NCBI GenBank assembly: GCA_902593475.1
Contig: CACJIM010000009.1
Span: 1-32,148, forward strand
DNA length: 32,148 nt
Direction: 5' to 3'
Source: an uncultured Candidatus Actinomarina sp.
GTDB lineage: Bacteria; Actinomycetota; Acidimicrobiia; Actinomarinales; Actinomarinaceae
Shown: piece by piece, positions 1 to 9,017 of the stretch
How the letters are laid out: every line of letters begins with the position of its first letter
How positions within the stretch are numbered: position 1 is the first letter of the stretch
The notes under the pieces: model-generated
What the model saw: only the letters and a program-made list of their open reading frames with translations
Database searches by the model: none
What the model was told of the DNA's origin: nothing
Made by a program: the position numbers and the translations under genes

Positions 1-40
1 ATAATAAAAAACCAGTTGCTAAATTTAACACTTGGTAATT

Positions 41-1147
41 CTAGTTATCTACAGTAACAAATCCTTCATTAGGCAAAATATGTAACCATTGAGTACTTGG
101 TGGAACTTGAATGTCATTACCATTATTATCAGTTAAAACAAAAGGTTCACTTATATCACCCCTTCTCCAAGTTCCTTCAATGTAATTACCTTGATTAAAT
201 ATATATAGATTGCCAACACCGACAGTTAAAACACTAGGTAATGTAGTAGCTTTATCTTTGTAAATTGGACCTTGTATAACAACAATAGTTTCTGTTTTTA
301 GAATATCAGTGTAGTTTCCATCTTGGCTGATAAAATTATGTGCGGTAGCTTCATCATTGTCTGAATACTTATCGATTATAAATCTAGAGTACGTATCACC
401 ATCTAATTTCCAAATAACAGTAGTAAATTCTGAATATTTAATAGTAATTCTGTCAGCACCTTCATTCCAGTTATTCTGATTTAAGCCAAAAGGATATAAT
501 GGACCAGGACCTGGCTGTAAAAAGTAAAATCCACGATCATCTATTTTTTGTCTTATTAATTCTGTATCTGCGTATAAGTTATGAGGAGCATTTCTTGAAG
601 ATATACGAAACATAGAAGGACTGTTTTGTTCTTCTAAAACAGGAACTCCTAATTCTCTTATTGATGGTATCAAACCAGCTGTAGCACCAGAAACAACTAA
701 TGTGCCTCCATAAGGTCTTACCATTGTTGGATCGGTAGGTCTTGCTGATCTAATAGGACCAAGATATTTAGATGTATTGTCATAAAAGAAAGCAAGAAAT
801 CTTGTCATTCCACCTTCTACTAATATTTCATGTACTGCATCTGCTTCTTGTAATCCTGATTGGGGTCTGGCGTTTATATTATTATCAATCTTAAATGCAA
901 TTACTCTTTTAGGTCTTTTTAACCATGTTTCAGGTGGAAGTTCCTTACCAGTAAATGGTGACATTTTCTCAACATCAAAAACATACTCTATTGTAGGTTC
1001 TGTAGTTGTTGTAGGTTCATCAGTTTGTTGAACAGTAGTGACTGGTGCTTCAGTAGTTGAAGTAGTATCCACAGTTATAGTTTCTTCCGATGTAGTAGTG
1101 CACGCAACGAACACGAGAGCAATCATTAAGATTGTGAACTTCTTCAT
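41..1147 (-). CDS. DUF3048 (YerB-like) lipoprotein
   Basis: A 368-aa exported lipoprotein of the DUF3048/YerB family, whose function is unknown. The N-terminus is a lipoprotein signal peptide: MKK, a hydrophobic stretch, then the lipobox VFVAC with the lipidated Cys near residue 16. A Thr-rich linker (about residues 17-50) leads to the DUF3048 N-terminal domain, recognisable from PFTGKELP, a KIDN segment and GPIRSARPTD. The C-terminal half would be the matching DUF3048_C domain. It acts at the outer face of the membrane. The upstream ALDH-like gene ends 4 nt before this ATG, but a TAATAT hexamer lies exactly 6 nt before the ATG, so the gene may also have its own leaderless promoter. The family call is from motifs; no biochemical role can be given. 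Confidence 0.85.
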   Translation of the reverse strand: MKKFTILMIALVFVACTTTSEETITVDTTSTTEAPVTTVQQTDEPTTTTEPTIEYVFDVEKMSPFTGKELPPETWLKRPKRVIAFKIDNNINARPQSGLQEADAVHEILVEGGMTRFLAFFYDNTSKYLGPIRSARPTDPTMVRPYGGTLVVSGATAGLIPSIRELGVPVLEEQNSPSMFRISSRNAPHNLYADTELIRQKIDDRGFYFLQPGPGPLYPFGLNQNNWNEGADRITIKYSEFTTVIWKLDGDTYSRFIIDKYSDNDEATAHNFISQDGNYTDILKTETIVVIQGPIYKDKATTLPSVLTVGVGNLYIFNQGNYIEGTWRRGDISEPFVLTDNNGNDIQVPPSTQWLHILPNEGFVTVDN

Positions 1148-1151
1148 GTTT

Positions 1152-2801
1152 TTATATTAGTGTAGAAAATATTAATTTAATTAAATTAATTTTTGAATTA
1201 GTTGCTTGATAATAAGTTAAATTCTTAAAAATTTTATGTGCCTTTTTATTTGTTACAAACCATGGAGGATCAATTATTGGAGAGAGTCTAAATCTTGAAT
1301 AAACAACACCTTTTTGAGGTGATTCAAATAATAAAGAATTGTGAACATATCCTTGTCCACTTTGAATATCATTATCTTTATTTCCAGGATACCCACCCCA
1401 CGGTAAAGTAGGGATTACAAATCCAAGTGCTGACCATTCATTTATTGCAACCGTTCCGTATTTGAGCTCTTCAACATAGGTATTAAGAATTTTACGATTT
1501 GTTTTCTTTTTATGATTTTTTATTAAAACAGTTACTCCTAAGTTACCCCATAATTCATTATTAACAAATTCAATAGAATTTAATGCATAGTCTTCATAGC
1601 TAGTAAATTGTATTTCTTTAAAATATAATGCTGTAGCCCAAACTTCTTTGTTTGCATATTCTTTTTCTAAATCTAAATCACTTACTAAAAATGGTGTACT
1701 GCAAGATAGATTATTAATTTGGTCATAATGATCTGATTCAATTAATTCATCGAGATTTTCTGATGCACCAGGATAATATGAAGTCGTATCACCAACTTTT
1801 TTTAGATAAAAAATTATTTCATCTTTTAATTTTTGAGTATGTTTCCAATCTTTTGGTAAAACGATCACTTGAGCCGCAATACAGTTGAATCCTGAGTTGT
1901 TAAGTTTTGCTGTTACAATTTTTTTTGCTTGATGTTTAAGTTCAGATCGTGACCAATTGCCAGGATGAACAATTATTGGAGTTACATTACCTAGTTCTGT
2001 AGTGATAGGTTTTTTGTTAAATTTAGGTAATGATTTTAAAGATCGTTCTTTGTCATTAAGGGTTCTGCCATAAACAATATTCTCATATGTGTAATTTGAA
2101 CCAGTTAAATGTGTTTGATGAAATCCATCATGTTGGGTTAAATATTTTGAAGCTTCCATATCTCCTTCTGTGACGATCATATATCCTCTTGATATAAATG
2201 GATCAAATACTTGTGTGAAGATTGGTAATAAATAATCATTAACTGGATTAAGTTTTAAGTAAATAACAGATTTATATGCAATCATATGAAATAATGCATC
2301 AAGAACTGGAATAGAAGAAACGTTGCCTGCTCCTAAAACAAGAGTTATTTTTGGTTTATTGTTTTTAAATCTATTTGCGAATCCTCTATACTCGTTTATT
2401 TGATCAAAATTTAAATTTTTACCAAATCTTACTTCTCCTTCTAAAAATGGGAATAAAAGCTTTTCAATATTTTTTGTAGGGAAAGCTTTGTAACTCTTTT
2501 TGGTATCATCGTATTTTGATTTGTCGAGACCATCATCATTCAAGAGTGTATCTTTGAAATACTGTATAGCATAGATACATGCAAAGGGCCCGCCTATCCA
2601 CTCTTCACCTTCTTTTGATTTATTTAGAATGCCTTTTTTTTCAGATGCAAGCGTAGCCCAATAATATGCAACAGTTTTTATATTTTCAATCGATTGATCG
2701 AGCATAGTGATAAGGTTTGCTTTATCAAGATTTAAAAATTCGGAAGAGTTGACTCTTAATTTACTTATGTTTCTATCTATATCAATCTTCGATGGATTCA
2801 T
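1152..2801 (-). CDS. Divergent aldehyde dehydrogenase superfamily protein
   Basis: A 549-aa soluble protein with the ALDH fold in distant form. Visible landmarks in order: a GAGNVSSIP segment near residue 155 in the Rossmann region, HLTGS (about 230), TTELGN with the general-base Glu (about 268), NSGFNC with the catalytic Cys (about 303), and a C-terminal NEWSALGFVIPTLPWGGYPG block. Canonical ALDHs have NxGQxC, so the Gln is replaced by Phe here, as in some acyl-CoA-reductase-like members. The substrate is unknown. It probably oxidises an aldehyde or reduces an acyl thioester with NAD(P). The start is supported by TAATAT 6 nt before the ATG. It lies 9 nt downstream of the gcv operon, which it may join by read-through. 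Confidence 0.7.
   Translation of the reverse strand: MNPSKIDIDRNISKLRVNSSEFLNLDKANLITMLDQSIENIKTVAYYWATLASEKKGILNKSKEGEEWIGGPFACIYAIQYFKDTLLNDDGLDKSKYDDTKKSYKAFPTKNIEKLLFPFLEGEVRFGKNLNFDQINEYRGFANRFKNNKPKITLVLGAGNVSSIPVLDALFHMIAYKSVIYLKLNPVNDYLLPIFTQVFDPFISRGYMIVTEGDMEASKYLTQHDGFHQTHLTGSNYTYENIVYGRTLNDKERSLKSLPKFNKKPITTELGNVTPIIVHPGNWSRSELKHQAKKIVTAKLNNSGFNCIAAQVIVLPKDWKHTQKLKDEIIFYLKKVGDTTSYYPGASENLDELIESDHYDQINNLSCSTPFLVSDLDLEKEYANKEVWATALYFKEIQFTSYEDYALNSIEFVNNELWGNLGVTVLIKNHKKKTNRKILNTYVEELKYGTVAINEWSALGFVIPTLPWGGYPGNKDNDIQSGQGYVHNSLLFESPQKGVVYSRFRLSPIIDPPWFVTNKKAHKIFKNLTYYQATNSKINLIKLIFSTLI
1154..1159 (-). promoter_or_regulatory. -10 element TAATAT, leaderless start of DUF3048 gene
   Basis: TAATAT is separated by 6 nt from the ATG at 1147. 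Transcription would begin at the start codon. The last T of the hexamer is also the first base of the TAA stop of the upstream gene. Confidence 0.5.
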
Positions 2802-2807
2802 ATATAC

Positions 2808-2813
2808 ATATTA
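2808..2813 (-). promoter_or_regulatory. -10 element TAATAT overlapping the gcvPB stop codon
   Basis: TAATAT lies 6 nt before the ATG at 2801. Its first three bases are the TAA stop of gcvPB, so one trinucleotide ends translation of one gene and seeds a promoter for the next. Confidence 0.5.
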
Positions 2814-4316
2814 TTCAGTTAATTCAAGAAGTTCAAAATCTCCCCAATTAACTGTTAAATGTTTAGCAGGAATAAGCTCATTTGGCCTTCCAACTGGTAA
2901 ATTTTTAGGATATTCTTCAAGTGAAACATCTTCACCCTGTAGTTCATCGATAATTGCTTTAAGGGTATCTGCCAAGTCATCAAGCGTATCAACAGTTTGA
3001 GTCTCTGTAGGTTCAAACATAAGAGCTTCTTCAATAATAAGAGGAAAATAGATAGTTGGGGAATGAAAACCTTTATCTAACAGAGCTTTTCCAACATCAT
3101 ATGCTTTTATCTTATGTGATTTCTTAAGATCTTTTACTGTCGCTACAAATTCATGCATGCATGGCTCGTTATAAGCAAGAGGTATAACTTTAGAAATGAC
3201 TGAACTTAGATACCTTGCATTAAGAACAGCATAAGAACCGAGTGTATCTAAACCTTCTTTACCTAATAATTTCATATAAACAAGAGCTCGTAATGCTACT
3301 AAGAAATTACCGTGATATCCATGCATACGACCAATGGATAGTTTTGGCTTATACCACTCATAACTATCTTCATTTTTCTCAACAATTGGACCTGGTAAAT
3401 ATTCTTTCAAGAAAGCTTTTACAGCTACCGGTCCTGAACCTGGACCACCACCGCCATGAGGTGTTGCAAAAGTTTTATGAAGATTTGAATGTACGATATC
3501 AAAGCCCATGTCCCCTGGTCTACATACTCCAACGATTGCATTTAAGTTTGCTCCGTCATAATAAACTAATCCACCATTCTCGTGAATAATATTTGATATC
3601 TCCATAATATTTTCTTCAAACAATCCACCTGTATTTGGATTCGTTAACATTAATCCAGCAGTATTTTCATTTACTAATCCTTTAAGGTCGTCAATGTTCA
3701 CCATACCTCTTACATCTGTTGATACTTCTACCACATTAAAACCTGCCATCTTTGCAGAAGCCGGATTAGTACCATGGGCTGAATCTGGAACGATAATATC
3801 TGTTTTATTAGTTAAATTGTTTTCTTCTAAATATTTTTTAATGATTAATAATCCTGTTAACTCTCCAGATGCGCCTGCTGGTGGTTGGAACGTAGCATTA
3901 TCCATTCCAGTGATTTCAATTAAAAATTTCTCTAATTCGTGGAGTACTTCTAAGTTACCTTGAGTGAACGCAGAAGGTGTTGAAGGATGAGAATTAGCAA
4001 AGGTATTTAACCCAGCTACATAATCAGCAAATCTAGGATTGTACTTCATTGTGCAAGACCCAAGTGGATAAAATCCCACATCAACAGCAAAATTTCTATG
4101 TGCAAGTCTTGAGTAATGCATTACTAAATCATGCTCTGAAACCTCAGGAAGACTTGGTTTGTCATTTCTAATTGCTGAATTGTTTATTTCAGTTACTGGA
4201 ACATCTAATTTAGGAAATCTCGAAGCTCTTCGACCAGGTTTGGACAATTGATTAATTGTAGGTTCAGGAGCACCGCCTACTAAAGGTAATGAACTAGCGT
4301 TACCACCACTATGCAT
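2811..4316 (-). CDS. gcvPB: Glycine dehydrogenase (decarboxylating) subunit 2
   Basis: The C-terminal half of the split P-protein of the glycine cleavage system. With GcvPA it decarboxylates glycine using PLP and passes the aminomethyl group to the lipoyl arm of GcvH. The PLP lysine is in SNLHKTFATPHGGGGPGSG. Other family marks are YPLGSCTMKYNP and FQPPAGASGE. The ORF track starts at a TTG at 4322 that directly abuts the Shine-Dalgarno. The ATG at 4316, 6 nt after GGAGG, is a better start and gives 501 aa, a normal length for the subunit. The start overlaps the end of gcvPA by 8 nt, so the two are probably translationally coupled and made in equal amounts. Confidence 0.95.
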   Translation of the reverse strand: MHSGGNASSLPLVGGAPEPTINQLSKPGRRASRFPKLDVPVTEINNSAIRNDKPSLPEVSEHDLVMHYSRLAHRNFAVDVGFYPLGSCTMKYNPRFADYVAGLNTFANSHPSTPSAFTQGNLEVLHELEKFLIEITGMDNATFQPPAGASGELTGLLIIKKYLEENNLTNKTDIIVPDSAHGTNPASAKMAGFNVVEVSTDVRGMVNIDDLKGLVNENTAGLMLTNPNTGGLFEENIMEISNIIHENGGLVYYDGANLNAIVGVCRPGDMGFDIVHSNLHKTFATPHGGGGPGSGPVAVKAFLKEYLPGPIVEKNEDSYEWYKPKLSIGRMHGYHGNFLVALRALVYMKLLGKEGLDTLGSYAVLNARYLSSVISKVIPLAYNEPCMHEFVATVKDLKKSHKIKAYDVGKALLDKGFHSPTIYFPLIIEEALMFEPTETQTVDTLDDLADTLKAIIDELQGEDVSLEEYPKNLPVGRPNELIPAKHLTVNWGDFELLELTE

Positions 4317-5616
4317 TATCAACCTCCATTAAAGACTGCACGTAATTATCTATTTGAGCTTTGGTTCTCTTTTCGGTCACTGCTACTAAGATTTGATTAT
4401 CATCATATTTAATACCAGCTAAAAATCCTTTAGATCCCATTTCGAGTATTACTTCTTCTGCAGATTTTTTAGTTTCTACTAAAAATTCTCTTAAAGAGGA
4501 AGTGTGGTTTAAAACATTGAAATTGTTATCGGTTAATAATTGTTTCATATATGAAGCTTTTTGAATAGCTTGATATCCTATTTCATAAAGACCTTCGGGT
4601 CCTAACCATGATAGGTGTATTGTTGAACCAACAGCATTTAGTGTTTGATTTGTGCAAATATTAGATGAGGCTTTTTCACGTCTAATGTCCTGTTCACGGG
4701 CTCTTAATGTCATAACATAAGTTTTGGTATTATTCGAATCTCTAGATTCACCAATTATTCTTCCTGGAACAAGTCTTGCTAATTCTTTTCTAGTTGCGAA
4801 CCAACCAACCGTTGGGCCACCAAATGATAACGGAGATCCCATTGACTGGCCTTCAGCTACAACAATATCAAATCCCATTGATCCAGGGGATTTTAAAATC
4901 CCAAGCATAGATGGGTCTGCATAACAAATTGTAATTACACCTGCTGCTTTTGCGTTATGAACTATTGATGTTAAATCCTGTGCAGAACCTTCATAGTGTG
5001 GAAGTGAAACAACAAATGCTGCATCATCTTGTGAAAAAACATAATCTTCCGGAAATAAATAATCAACTAAATCTACGTAATTAACATTAAATTTATTCCT
5101 ATCTAAAAGAGTATTAACAACTTCCTTGGTGTTGGGATTAAAACCACTGGAGATAACAATATTGTCTCTTTTTGTTTTATTAATTGCTACTGAAACTGCT
5201 TCTGCAACAGATGTTGCGCCATCGTAAAGAGATGCGTTTGCAAGTTCCATGTCGGTTAAATCACAGATAAGTGATTGATATTCAAATAGTACCTGAAGTA
5301 TTCCCTGTGAAATTTCAGCTTGATAAGGTGTATAAGATGTCATAAATTCTGGACGCATTGTTAATGATTTAACTGTTTGTGGTAGATAAACGTCGTAATG
5401 TCCTCCCCCAGCAAAACAAATAAGATTCTGAGTATTTTTAGATTCTAAAATTTCAAAATCACTAATAGATTCAAGCTCAGAGAGTGATGACGCAACATTT
5501 AAACCATCATTCAGTTTTAAAGTTTCTGGTATGTGTGTAAATAAGTCATCTAGAGAGCTTATAGATAACTCTTCAAACATTTTCTTCAAATCAATTTCTG
5601 AATGTGGTACAAACAT
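4309..5616 (-). CDS. gcvPA: Glycine dehydrogenase (decarboxylating) subunit 1
   Basis: The N-terminal half of the split P-protein, 435 aa, normal for the family. Diagnostic stretches include FAGGGHYDVYLP, TPYQAEISQG, GQSMGSPLSFGGPTVGWFA and LRAREQDIRREKASSNICTNQ. It forms the heterotetrameric PLP enzyme with GcvPB, which carries the PLP lysine. Its ATG overlaps the gcvT stop as TAATG, and its end overlaps gcvPB, so it is an internal operon gene. The presence of PA and PB as two proteins, rather than one fused GcvP, is the form common in Firmicutes, archaea and some actinobacteria. Confidence 0.95.
   Translation of the reverse strand: MFVPHSEIDLKKMFEELSISSLDDLFTHIPETLKLNDGLNVASSLSELESISDFEILESKNTQNLICFAGGGHYDVYLPQTVKSLTMRPEFMTSYTPYQAEISQGILQVLFEYQSLICDLTDMELANASLYDGATSVAEAVSVAINKTKRDNIVISSGFNPNTKEVVNTLLDRNKFNVNYVDLVDYLFPEDYVFSQDDAAFVVSLPHYEGSAQDLTSIVHNAKAAGVITICYADPSMLGILKSPGSMGFDIVVAEGQSMGSPLSFGGPTVGWFATRKELARLVPGRIIGESRDSNNTKTYVMTLRAREQDIRREKASSNICTNQTLNAVGSTIHLSWLGPEGLYEIGYQAIQKASYMKQLLTDNNFNVLNHTSSLREFLVETKKSAEEVILEMGSKGFLAGIKYDDNQILVAVTEKRTKAQIDNYVQSLMEVDNA
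4323..4327 (-). promoter_or_regulatory. Shine-Dalgarno GGAGG for gcvPB
   Basis: GGAGG inside the last codons of gcvPA, 6 nt before the ATG at 4316. It decides the start against the TTG at 4322. Confidence 0.7.
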
Positions 5617-6638
5617 TAACTTAAAAACCTCTTATATAACAAATTGCCCTCTATTAAATTACCACGAATATCAAACTCTACTAAATCGTCAGCAGGATTA
5701 CTTTTGAATAAAACAAAGCCAATTGGATAGCCTAATATTGGCGAAATATTGCCTGAAGTTACAATTCCTTCTACTCCATCGGAAACACAAATTGTTCCAG
5801 TACGGGCTATCTGTTTAGCATTTAACTTAAATCTCTTGAGGTGTTTGTGTTCCTTGGATTCTATTTGGTGATCAATAACATCTTTTCCTAGATACTCATC
5901 TTTATTCGTTACAGTCCATTTAAGACCTGCTTCAATTGGTGAAATGTCATCAGTTAATTCAAACCCGTATAGCGGTAAAGACGCTTCAAGTCTTAATGTA
6001 TCTCTTGATCCTAAACCACAAGGTTTAACACCTTTAGCCTCCAATTCAGATATAAAACCTAGTGTATCGTTAATGTCAACCATAACCTCAAGGCCATCCT
6101 CACCTGTATAGCCTGTTCTCGCATATACATATTTTCCTTCTTTTGAAGTTGAGAATTTATTAGGAACAGACATAATATTGCTAACAATATCTATCGCATT
6201 CTTACCTTGAACAGCTATTAAATCTGTATTCATAGTGAGGTCTTCATAATTAATTGAATGAATATCTAAATGTGTTTTAATTTTATTTGTATTGCTTGCA
6301 TTGCATATAAGTATCAAGTCATCTTCAAATTTCCAAAATATAACATCATCTATGGCAGTTCCGTCTTCAGAAGTAAAAATTGAGTACAGTGCCTTTGTAT
6401 TACTTATATTTTTAAGATCAGAACATATTAAATAATTAATTTCTTCAATTTGGGAGTAATTTAAACGAAGTCTTCCCATATGAGACACGTCAAAATATCC
6501 TGCAGACTCTCTTACGTAATGATGTTCTTTTAATGTTCCATCATAAGAGAATGGCATAGACCAACCAGCAAAATCTATAACCTTTGCATTTTTACTTAGA
6601 TGAAAATCGTAAAGAGAAGTAGTTTTAGATTCTGACAT
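5616..6638 (-). CDS. gcvT: Aminomethyltransferase, glycine cleavage T-protein
   Basis: A 340-aa folate-dependent T-protein. It takes the aminomethyl group from lipoyl-GcvH, releases ammonia and makes 5,10-methylene-tetrahydrofolate. Family marks: FDVSHMGRL near the N-terminus, ARTGYTGEDGLEV in the folate region (about residue 165), and GLGSRDTLRLEASLPLYG (about 205). The C-terminal beta-barrel domain follows and is complete. Both ends show TAATG stop/start overlaps (with gcvH and with gcvPA), so the gene is tightly coupled within the operon. Confidence 0.95.
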   Translation of the reverse strand: MSESKTTSLYDFHLSKNAKVIDFAGWSMPFSYDGTLKEHHYVRESAGYFDVSHMGRLRLNYSQIEEINYLICSDLKNISNTKALYSIFTSEDGTAIDDVIFWKFEDDLILICNASNTNKIKTHLDIHSINYEDLTMNTDLIAVQGKNAIDIVSNIMSVPNKFSTSKEGKYVYARTGYTGEDGLEVMVDINDTLGFISELEAKGVKPCGLGSRDTLRLEASLPLYGFELTDDISPIEAGLKWTVTNKDEYLGKDVIDHQIESKEHKHLKRFKLNAKQIARTGTICVSDGVEGIVTSGNISPILGYPIGFVLFKSNPADDLVEFDIRGNLIEGNLLYKRFLS

Positions 6639-7000
6639 TAAGAAATAAATGATTCATATTGCTGGTACGACATACCAGAATCATCCATTTCTTTAATTTC
6701 AGCTTTAACCATCCAGCCTTCACCTACTGGATCATTATTGATTAGTTCTGGTTCAGTTTCCAAATTTGAATTTACTTCAGTTATTACACAATTCATTGGT
6801 GCATAGGCCTCTGCAACAGTTTTAGTAGCTTCAACTTCTACAATTGCATCGCCTTTATTAAATTCTTGCCCTACTTCAGGTAATGTAACAAAGACTATAT
6901 CTCCAAGCTCGCCTTGTGCGTAATCAGAAATTCCAACAGTTACATTGTCTCCATCAACTATGTACCATTCATGTGTTTCAAGGTATTTTGTTTCTGACAT
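6638..7000 (-). CDS. gcvH: Glycine cleavage system H protein
   Basis: A 120-aa lipoyl carrier that shuttles the aminomethyl and reducing equivalents between P, T and L proteins. The lipoylated Lys is in VEVEATKTVAEAYAP, about residue 63. Other marks are GISDYAQGELGDIVFV and the C-terminal GEGWMVKAE. It is the first gcv gene in the transcript, 14 nt after the SDR gene, with a strong purine-rich ribosome site (AAAGGGGGAG) just before the ATG. No lpd (L-protein) gene is in the window, so it must be supplied from elsewhere. No glycine riboswitch was recognised upstream. Confidence 0.95.
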   Translation of the reverse strand: MSETKYLETHEWYIVDGDNVTVGISDYAQGELGDIVFVTLPEVGQEFNKGDAIVEVEATKTVAEAYAPMNCVITEVNSNLETEPELINNDPVGEGWMVKAEIKEMDDSGMSYQQYESFIS

Positions 7001-7002
7001 TA

Positions 7003-7012
7003 CTCCCCCTTT
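7003..7012 (-). promoter_or_regulatory. Strong ribosome-binding site before gcvH
   Basis: AAAGGGGGAG ends 2 nt before the ATG. It is unusually purine-rich compared with the many genes here that lack any Shine-Dalgarno. Confidence 0.6.
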
Positions 7013-7014
7013 AA

Positions 7015-7725
7015 TTATCTTGGCTTTACAGTAGATAGACCGCCATCAACATGAATAGTCTGACCTGTGACCCATTTTGCATCTGGGCTCAATAACCACT
7101 TTATAACAGGAAGTATATCATCTGCATCCCCAATTTTCGAAATAGGATGCATGTTTTTAGAGACTTCCCTTGCAGCTTCAGATGAAAGTATTTTTTCTGA
7201 CATATTCGAATCCATAATACTTGGAGCAATTACATTTACTCTTAAATTATCTTTTGCATAAGTAGCAGCAGCTGACCTAGCAAATCCTTCGATACCTGAT
7301 TTTGCTGCTGCAATTGCCTCATGGTTAGATAGGCCTTTAGATCCTGCTACTGATGAGAAAAATATAGCTGATCCATTTTTCATTCTCCTAGCAAAGCTTG
7401 CTAATAAATAATATGAAGAAAATAAATTTGTTGTTATGACATCATTAAATTCATCAATAGTAGTTCCATGTAATGGTTTTATTAATATTGATCCAATACA
7501 ATTAACCAATCCTTTTATTTCAGTATCTGAGTCAATGATTTTTGCAAACTCTCTGGGTTCTACAGTATTATTTAGGTCGATTACTTGATAATCTGCATTT
7601 ATTGTAGAGGCTTGTTCTTTTAATTTTGTTTCGTCTCTACCAATTAGAAACAACTCATTATTTTTAGATAATGTATCAACAATAGCTGTTCCCAGTGTTC
7701 CAGTTGATCCTGCAATTATGTACAT
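7015..7725 (-). CDS. SDR-family protein lacking the usual catalytic Tyr
   Basis: A 236-aa short-chain dehydrogenase/reductase. The Rossmann cofactor motif is GSTGTLGTA at residues 6-14, NCIG is the NNAG equivalent near residue 75, the Ser is in FFSSVAG, and WVTGQTIHVDGG closes the C-terminus. At the active site the sequence is NHEAIAAAKSG. The Lys is kept, but the position of the YxxxK tyrosine holds Ile, so the normal proton donor is missing. This NHExIAAAK form recurs in a sub-group of SDRs as far as I recall. The substrate is unknown. It lies 14 nt upstream of gcvH on the same strand and probably heads the gcv transcript. TAATAT sits 6 nt before its ATG. Confidence 0.8.
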   Translation of the reverse strand: MYIIAGSTGTLGTAIVDTLSKNNELFLIGRDETKLKEQASTINADYQVIDLNNTVEPREFAKIIDSDTEIKGLVNCIGSILIKPLHGTTIDEFNDVITTNLFSSYYLLASFARRMKNGSAIFFSSVAGSKGLSNHEAIAAAKSGIEGFARSAAATYAKDNLRVNVIAPSIMDSNMSEKILSSEAAREVSKNMHPISKIGDADDILPVIKWLLSPDAKWVTGQTIHVDGGLSTVKPR

Positions 7726-7731
7726 AGCTTT

Positions 7732-7737
7732 ATATTA
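7732..7737 (-). promoter_or_regulatory. -10 element TAATAT, leaderless start of the SDR-gcv operon
   Basis: TAATAT-N6-ATG. This is the likely main promoter for the SDR gene and the gcv genes behind it. Confidence 0.55.
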
Positions 7738-7748
7738 AGTTTTAATGG

Positions 7749-9017
7749 TTAATTTGATAAATTATTTGTTTTAGAAATATTGCCATACCAATATGCAGAC
7801 TTATGGGGTTTACGAGAATAATCCTCTTTATCTACTTCTACTAATCCAAAATTCATTTTGTAGCCAAGATCCCATTCAAAATTATCAAGAACTGACCAAT
7901 AAAGATAGCCCATTACTTTTCCATTTTCTGTTATGTAATCGTGAATATCACTTAATACATCTGAGACGAATTCAATTCTTTCATCATCATCATCAGTTGC
8001 TATGCCATTTTCTGTTATAAAAATATCTTTGTCAGGAAACACTGAATGAATTCTGTAAAGGTTATATAAAATTGCCTGGGGTCTATATTCATAACCCATT
8101 TTTGTTGTTCTTATTCCATCAGGTTCATATTCATGTCTTCCAGAAAATGTATCTCGAAATCTAGGAAATAGATAAGCCCTGAGGAATGGAATTTTAATTT
8201 GAATCCAAGATAATACTTTAAATAAGATGTTTGGACTTGTTCTTCTAATGCTATATGTCTGTAAAGCTATAAAATCATCTTCATCAGACGCATATAAAAA
8301 CTTATCTTCCATGTGATATTTTATATATTCTTTTAATGTGCTTTTATCATCATCTTCCCACTCATGGAGTGCGTGAGTCATACCAACTTTTGCTGAAGGA
8401 TTGTGATCTTTAATTTTTTTCATTGATAGTTTATGCGCAGAAATAATATTTTCAGATGCTTTAATAAATATTTTTTCATTTTGGATGCCAGGTGGAAATT
8501 TCTTTTTAGATAAATAACCAAACATTGAAAAAATTCCTGGTTCATTAATAGTATTAAAAAGCTCAATTTCTTTTGGAAGGTGTTGCATCATTACATCTAC
8601 ATAATTAACAAAAGCGGTTGATGTTTTTTGAGATGCCCACAGCCCATCGTCGATTAACCATTCAGGTGTAGTGAAATGATGGAATGTAACTATAGGAGTA
8701 ATATTTTTTTCTAATAGAAGTTTGGCTTTATCTACATAATGATTAATTCCATTTAAATCGTATTTACCTTCTTGTGGTTCTACCCTGCTCCATTCAATTG
8801 AAAATCGGAACGCTTTTATTCCTAGCTCAACCAATAAATCTATGTCTTCTTTGTAAAACTCATAATGTTTACATGCCTCGTTACATGGTTCTGCACAAAC
8901 TGAATTATCTTTATTCTCCCAATGAGTCCAGTCATTGTTATAAATTCCACCTTCAACTTGATATGAGGCAAGTGCTGTACCAAAAATAAAATTATCTGGA
9001 AATTTCTTATTTGTCAT
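7749..9017 (-). CDS. GH1 family beta-glucosidase
   Basis: A 422-aa glycoside hydrolase family 1 enzyme with a (beta/alpha)8 barrel. The N-terminal GTALASYQVEGG is the GH1 signature. The acid/base Glu is in FNTINEPG (about residue 159) and the nucleophile Glu in FITENGIA (about residue 335). The end carries YLYWSVLDNFEWDLGY, which forms the sugar-binding subsites. No signal peptide is seen, so it acts in the cytoplasm on imported beta-glucosides or galactosides. The start overlaps the DoxX-like gene by 11 nt, yet TAATTT lies 6 nt before the ATG, inside that gene. It may be expressed both with glpK and on its own. Confidence 0.93.
   Translation of the reverse strand: MTNKKFPDNFIFGTALASYQVEGGIYNNDWTHWENKDNSVCAEPCNEACKHYEFYKEDIDLLVELGIKAFRFSIEWSRVEPQEGKYDLNGINHYVDKAKLLLEKNITPIVTFHHFTTPEWLIDDGLWASQKTSTAFVNYVDVMMQHLPKEIELFNTINEPGIFSMFGYLSKKKFPPGIQNEKIFIKASENIISAHKLSMKKIKDHNPSAKVGMTHALHEWEDDDKSTLKEYIKYHMEDKFLYASDEDDFIALQTYSIRRTSPNILFKVLSWIQIKIPFLRAYLFPRFRDTFSGRHEYEPDGIRTTKMGYEYRPQAILYNLYRIHSVFPDKDIFITENGIATDDDDERIEFVSDVLSDIHDYITENGKVMGYLYWSVLDNFEWDLGYKMNFGLVEVDKEDYSRKPHKSAYWYGNISKTNNLSN

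Noticed and set aside
3242-3589. 115-aa plus-strand ORF inside gcvPB
   Set aside because: Shadow of a strongly conserved enzyme gene; no start signals or family features.
7001-7014. Glycine riboswitch before gcvH
   Set aside because: Only 14 nt separate SDR and gcvH, and no aptamer-like structure was recognised upstream of the SDR gene either.
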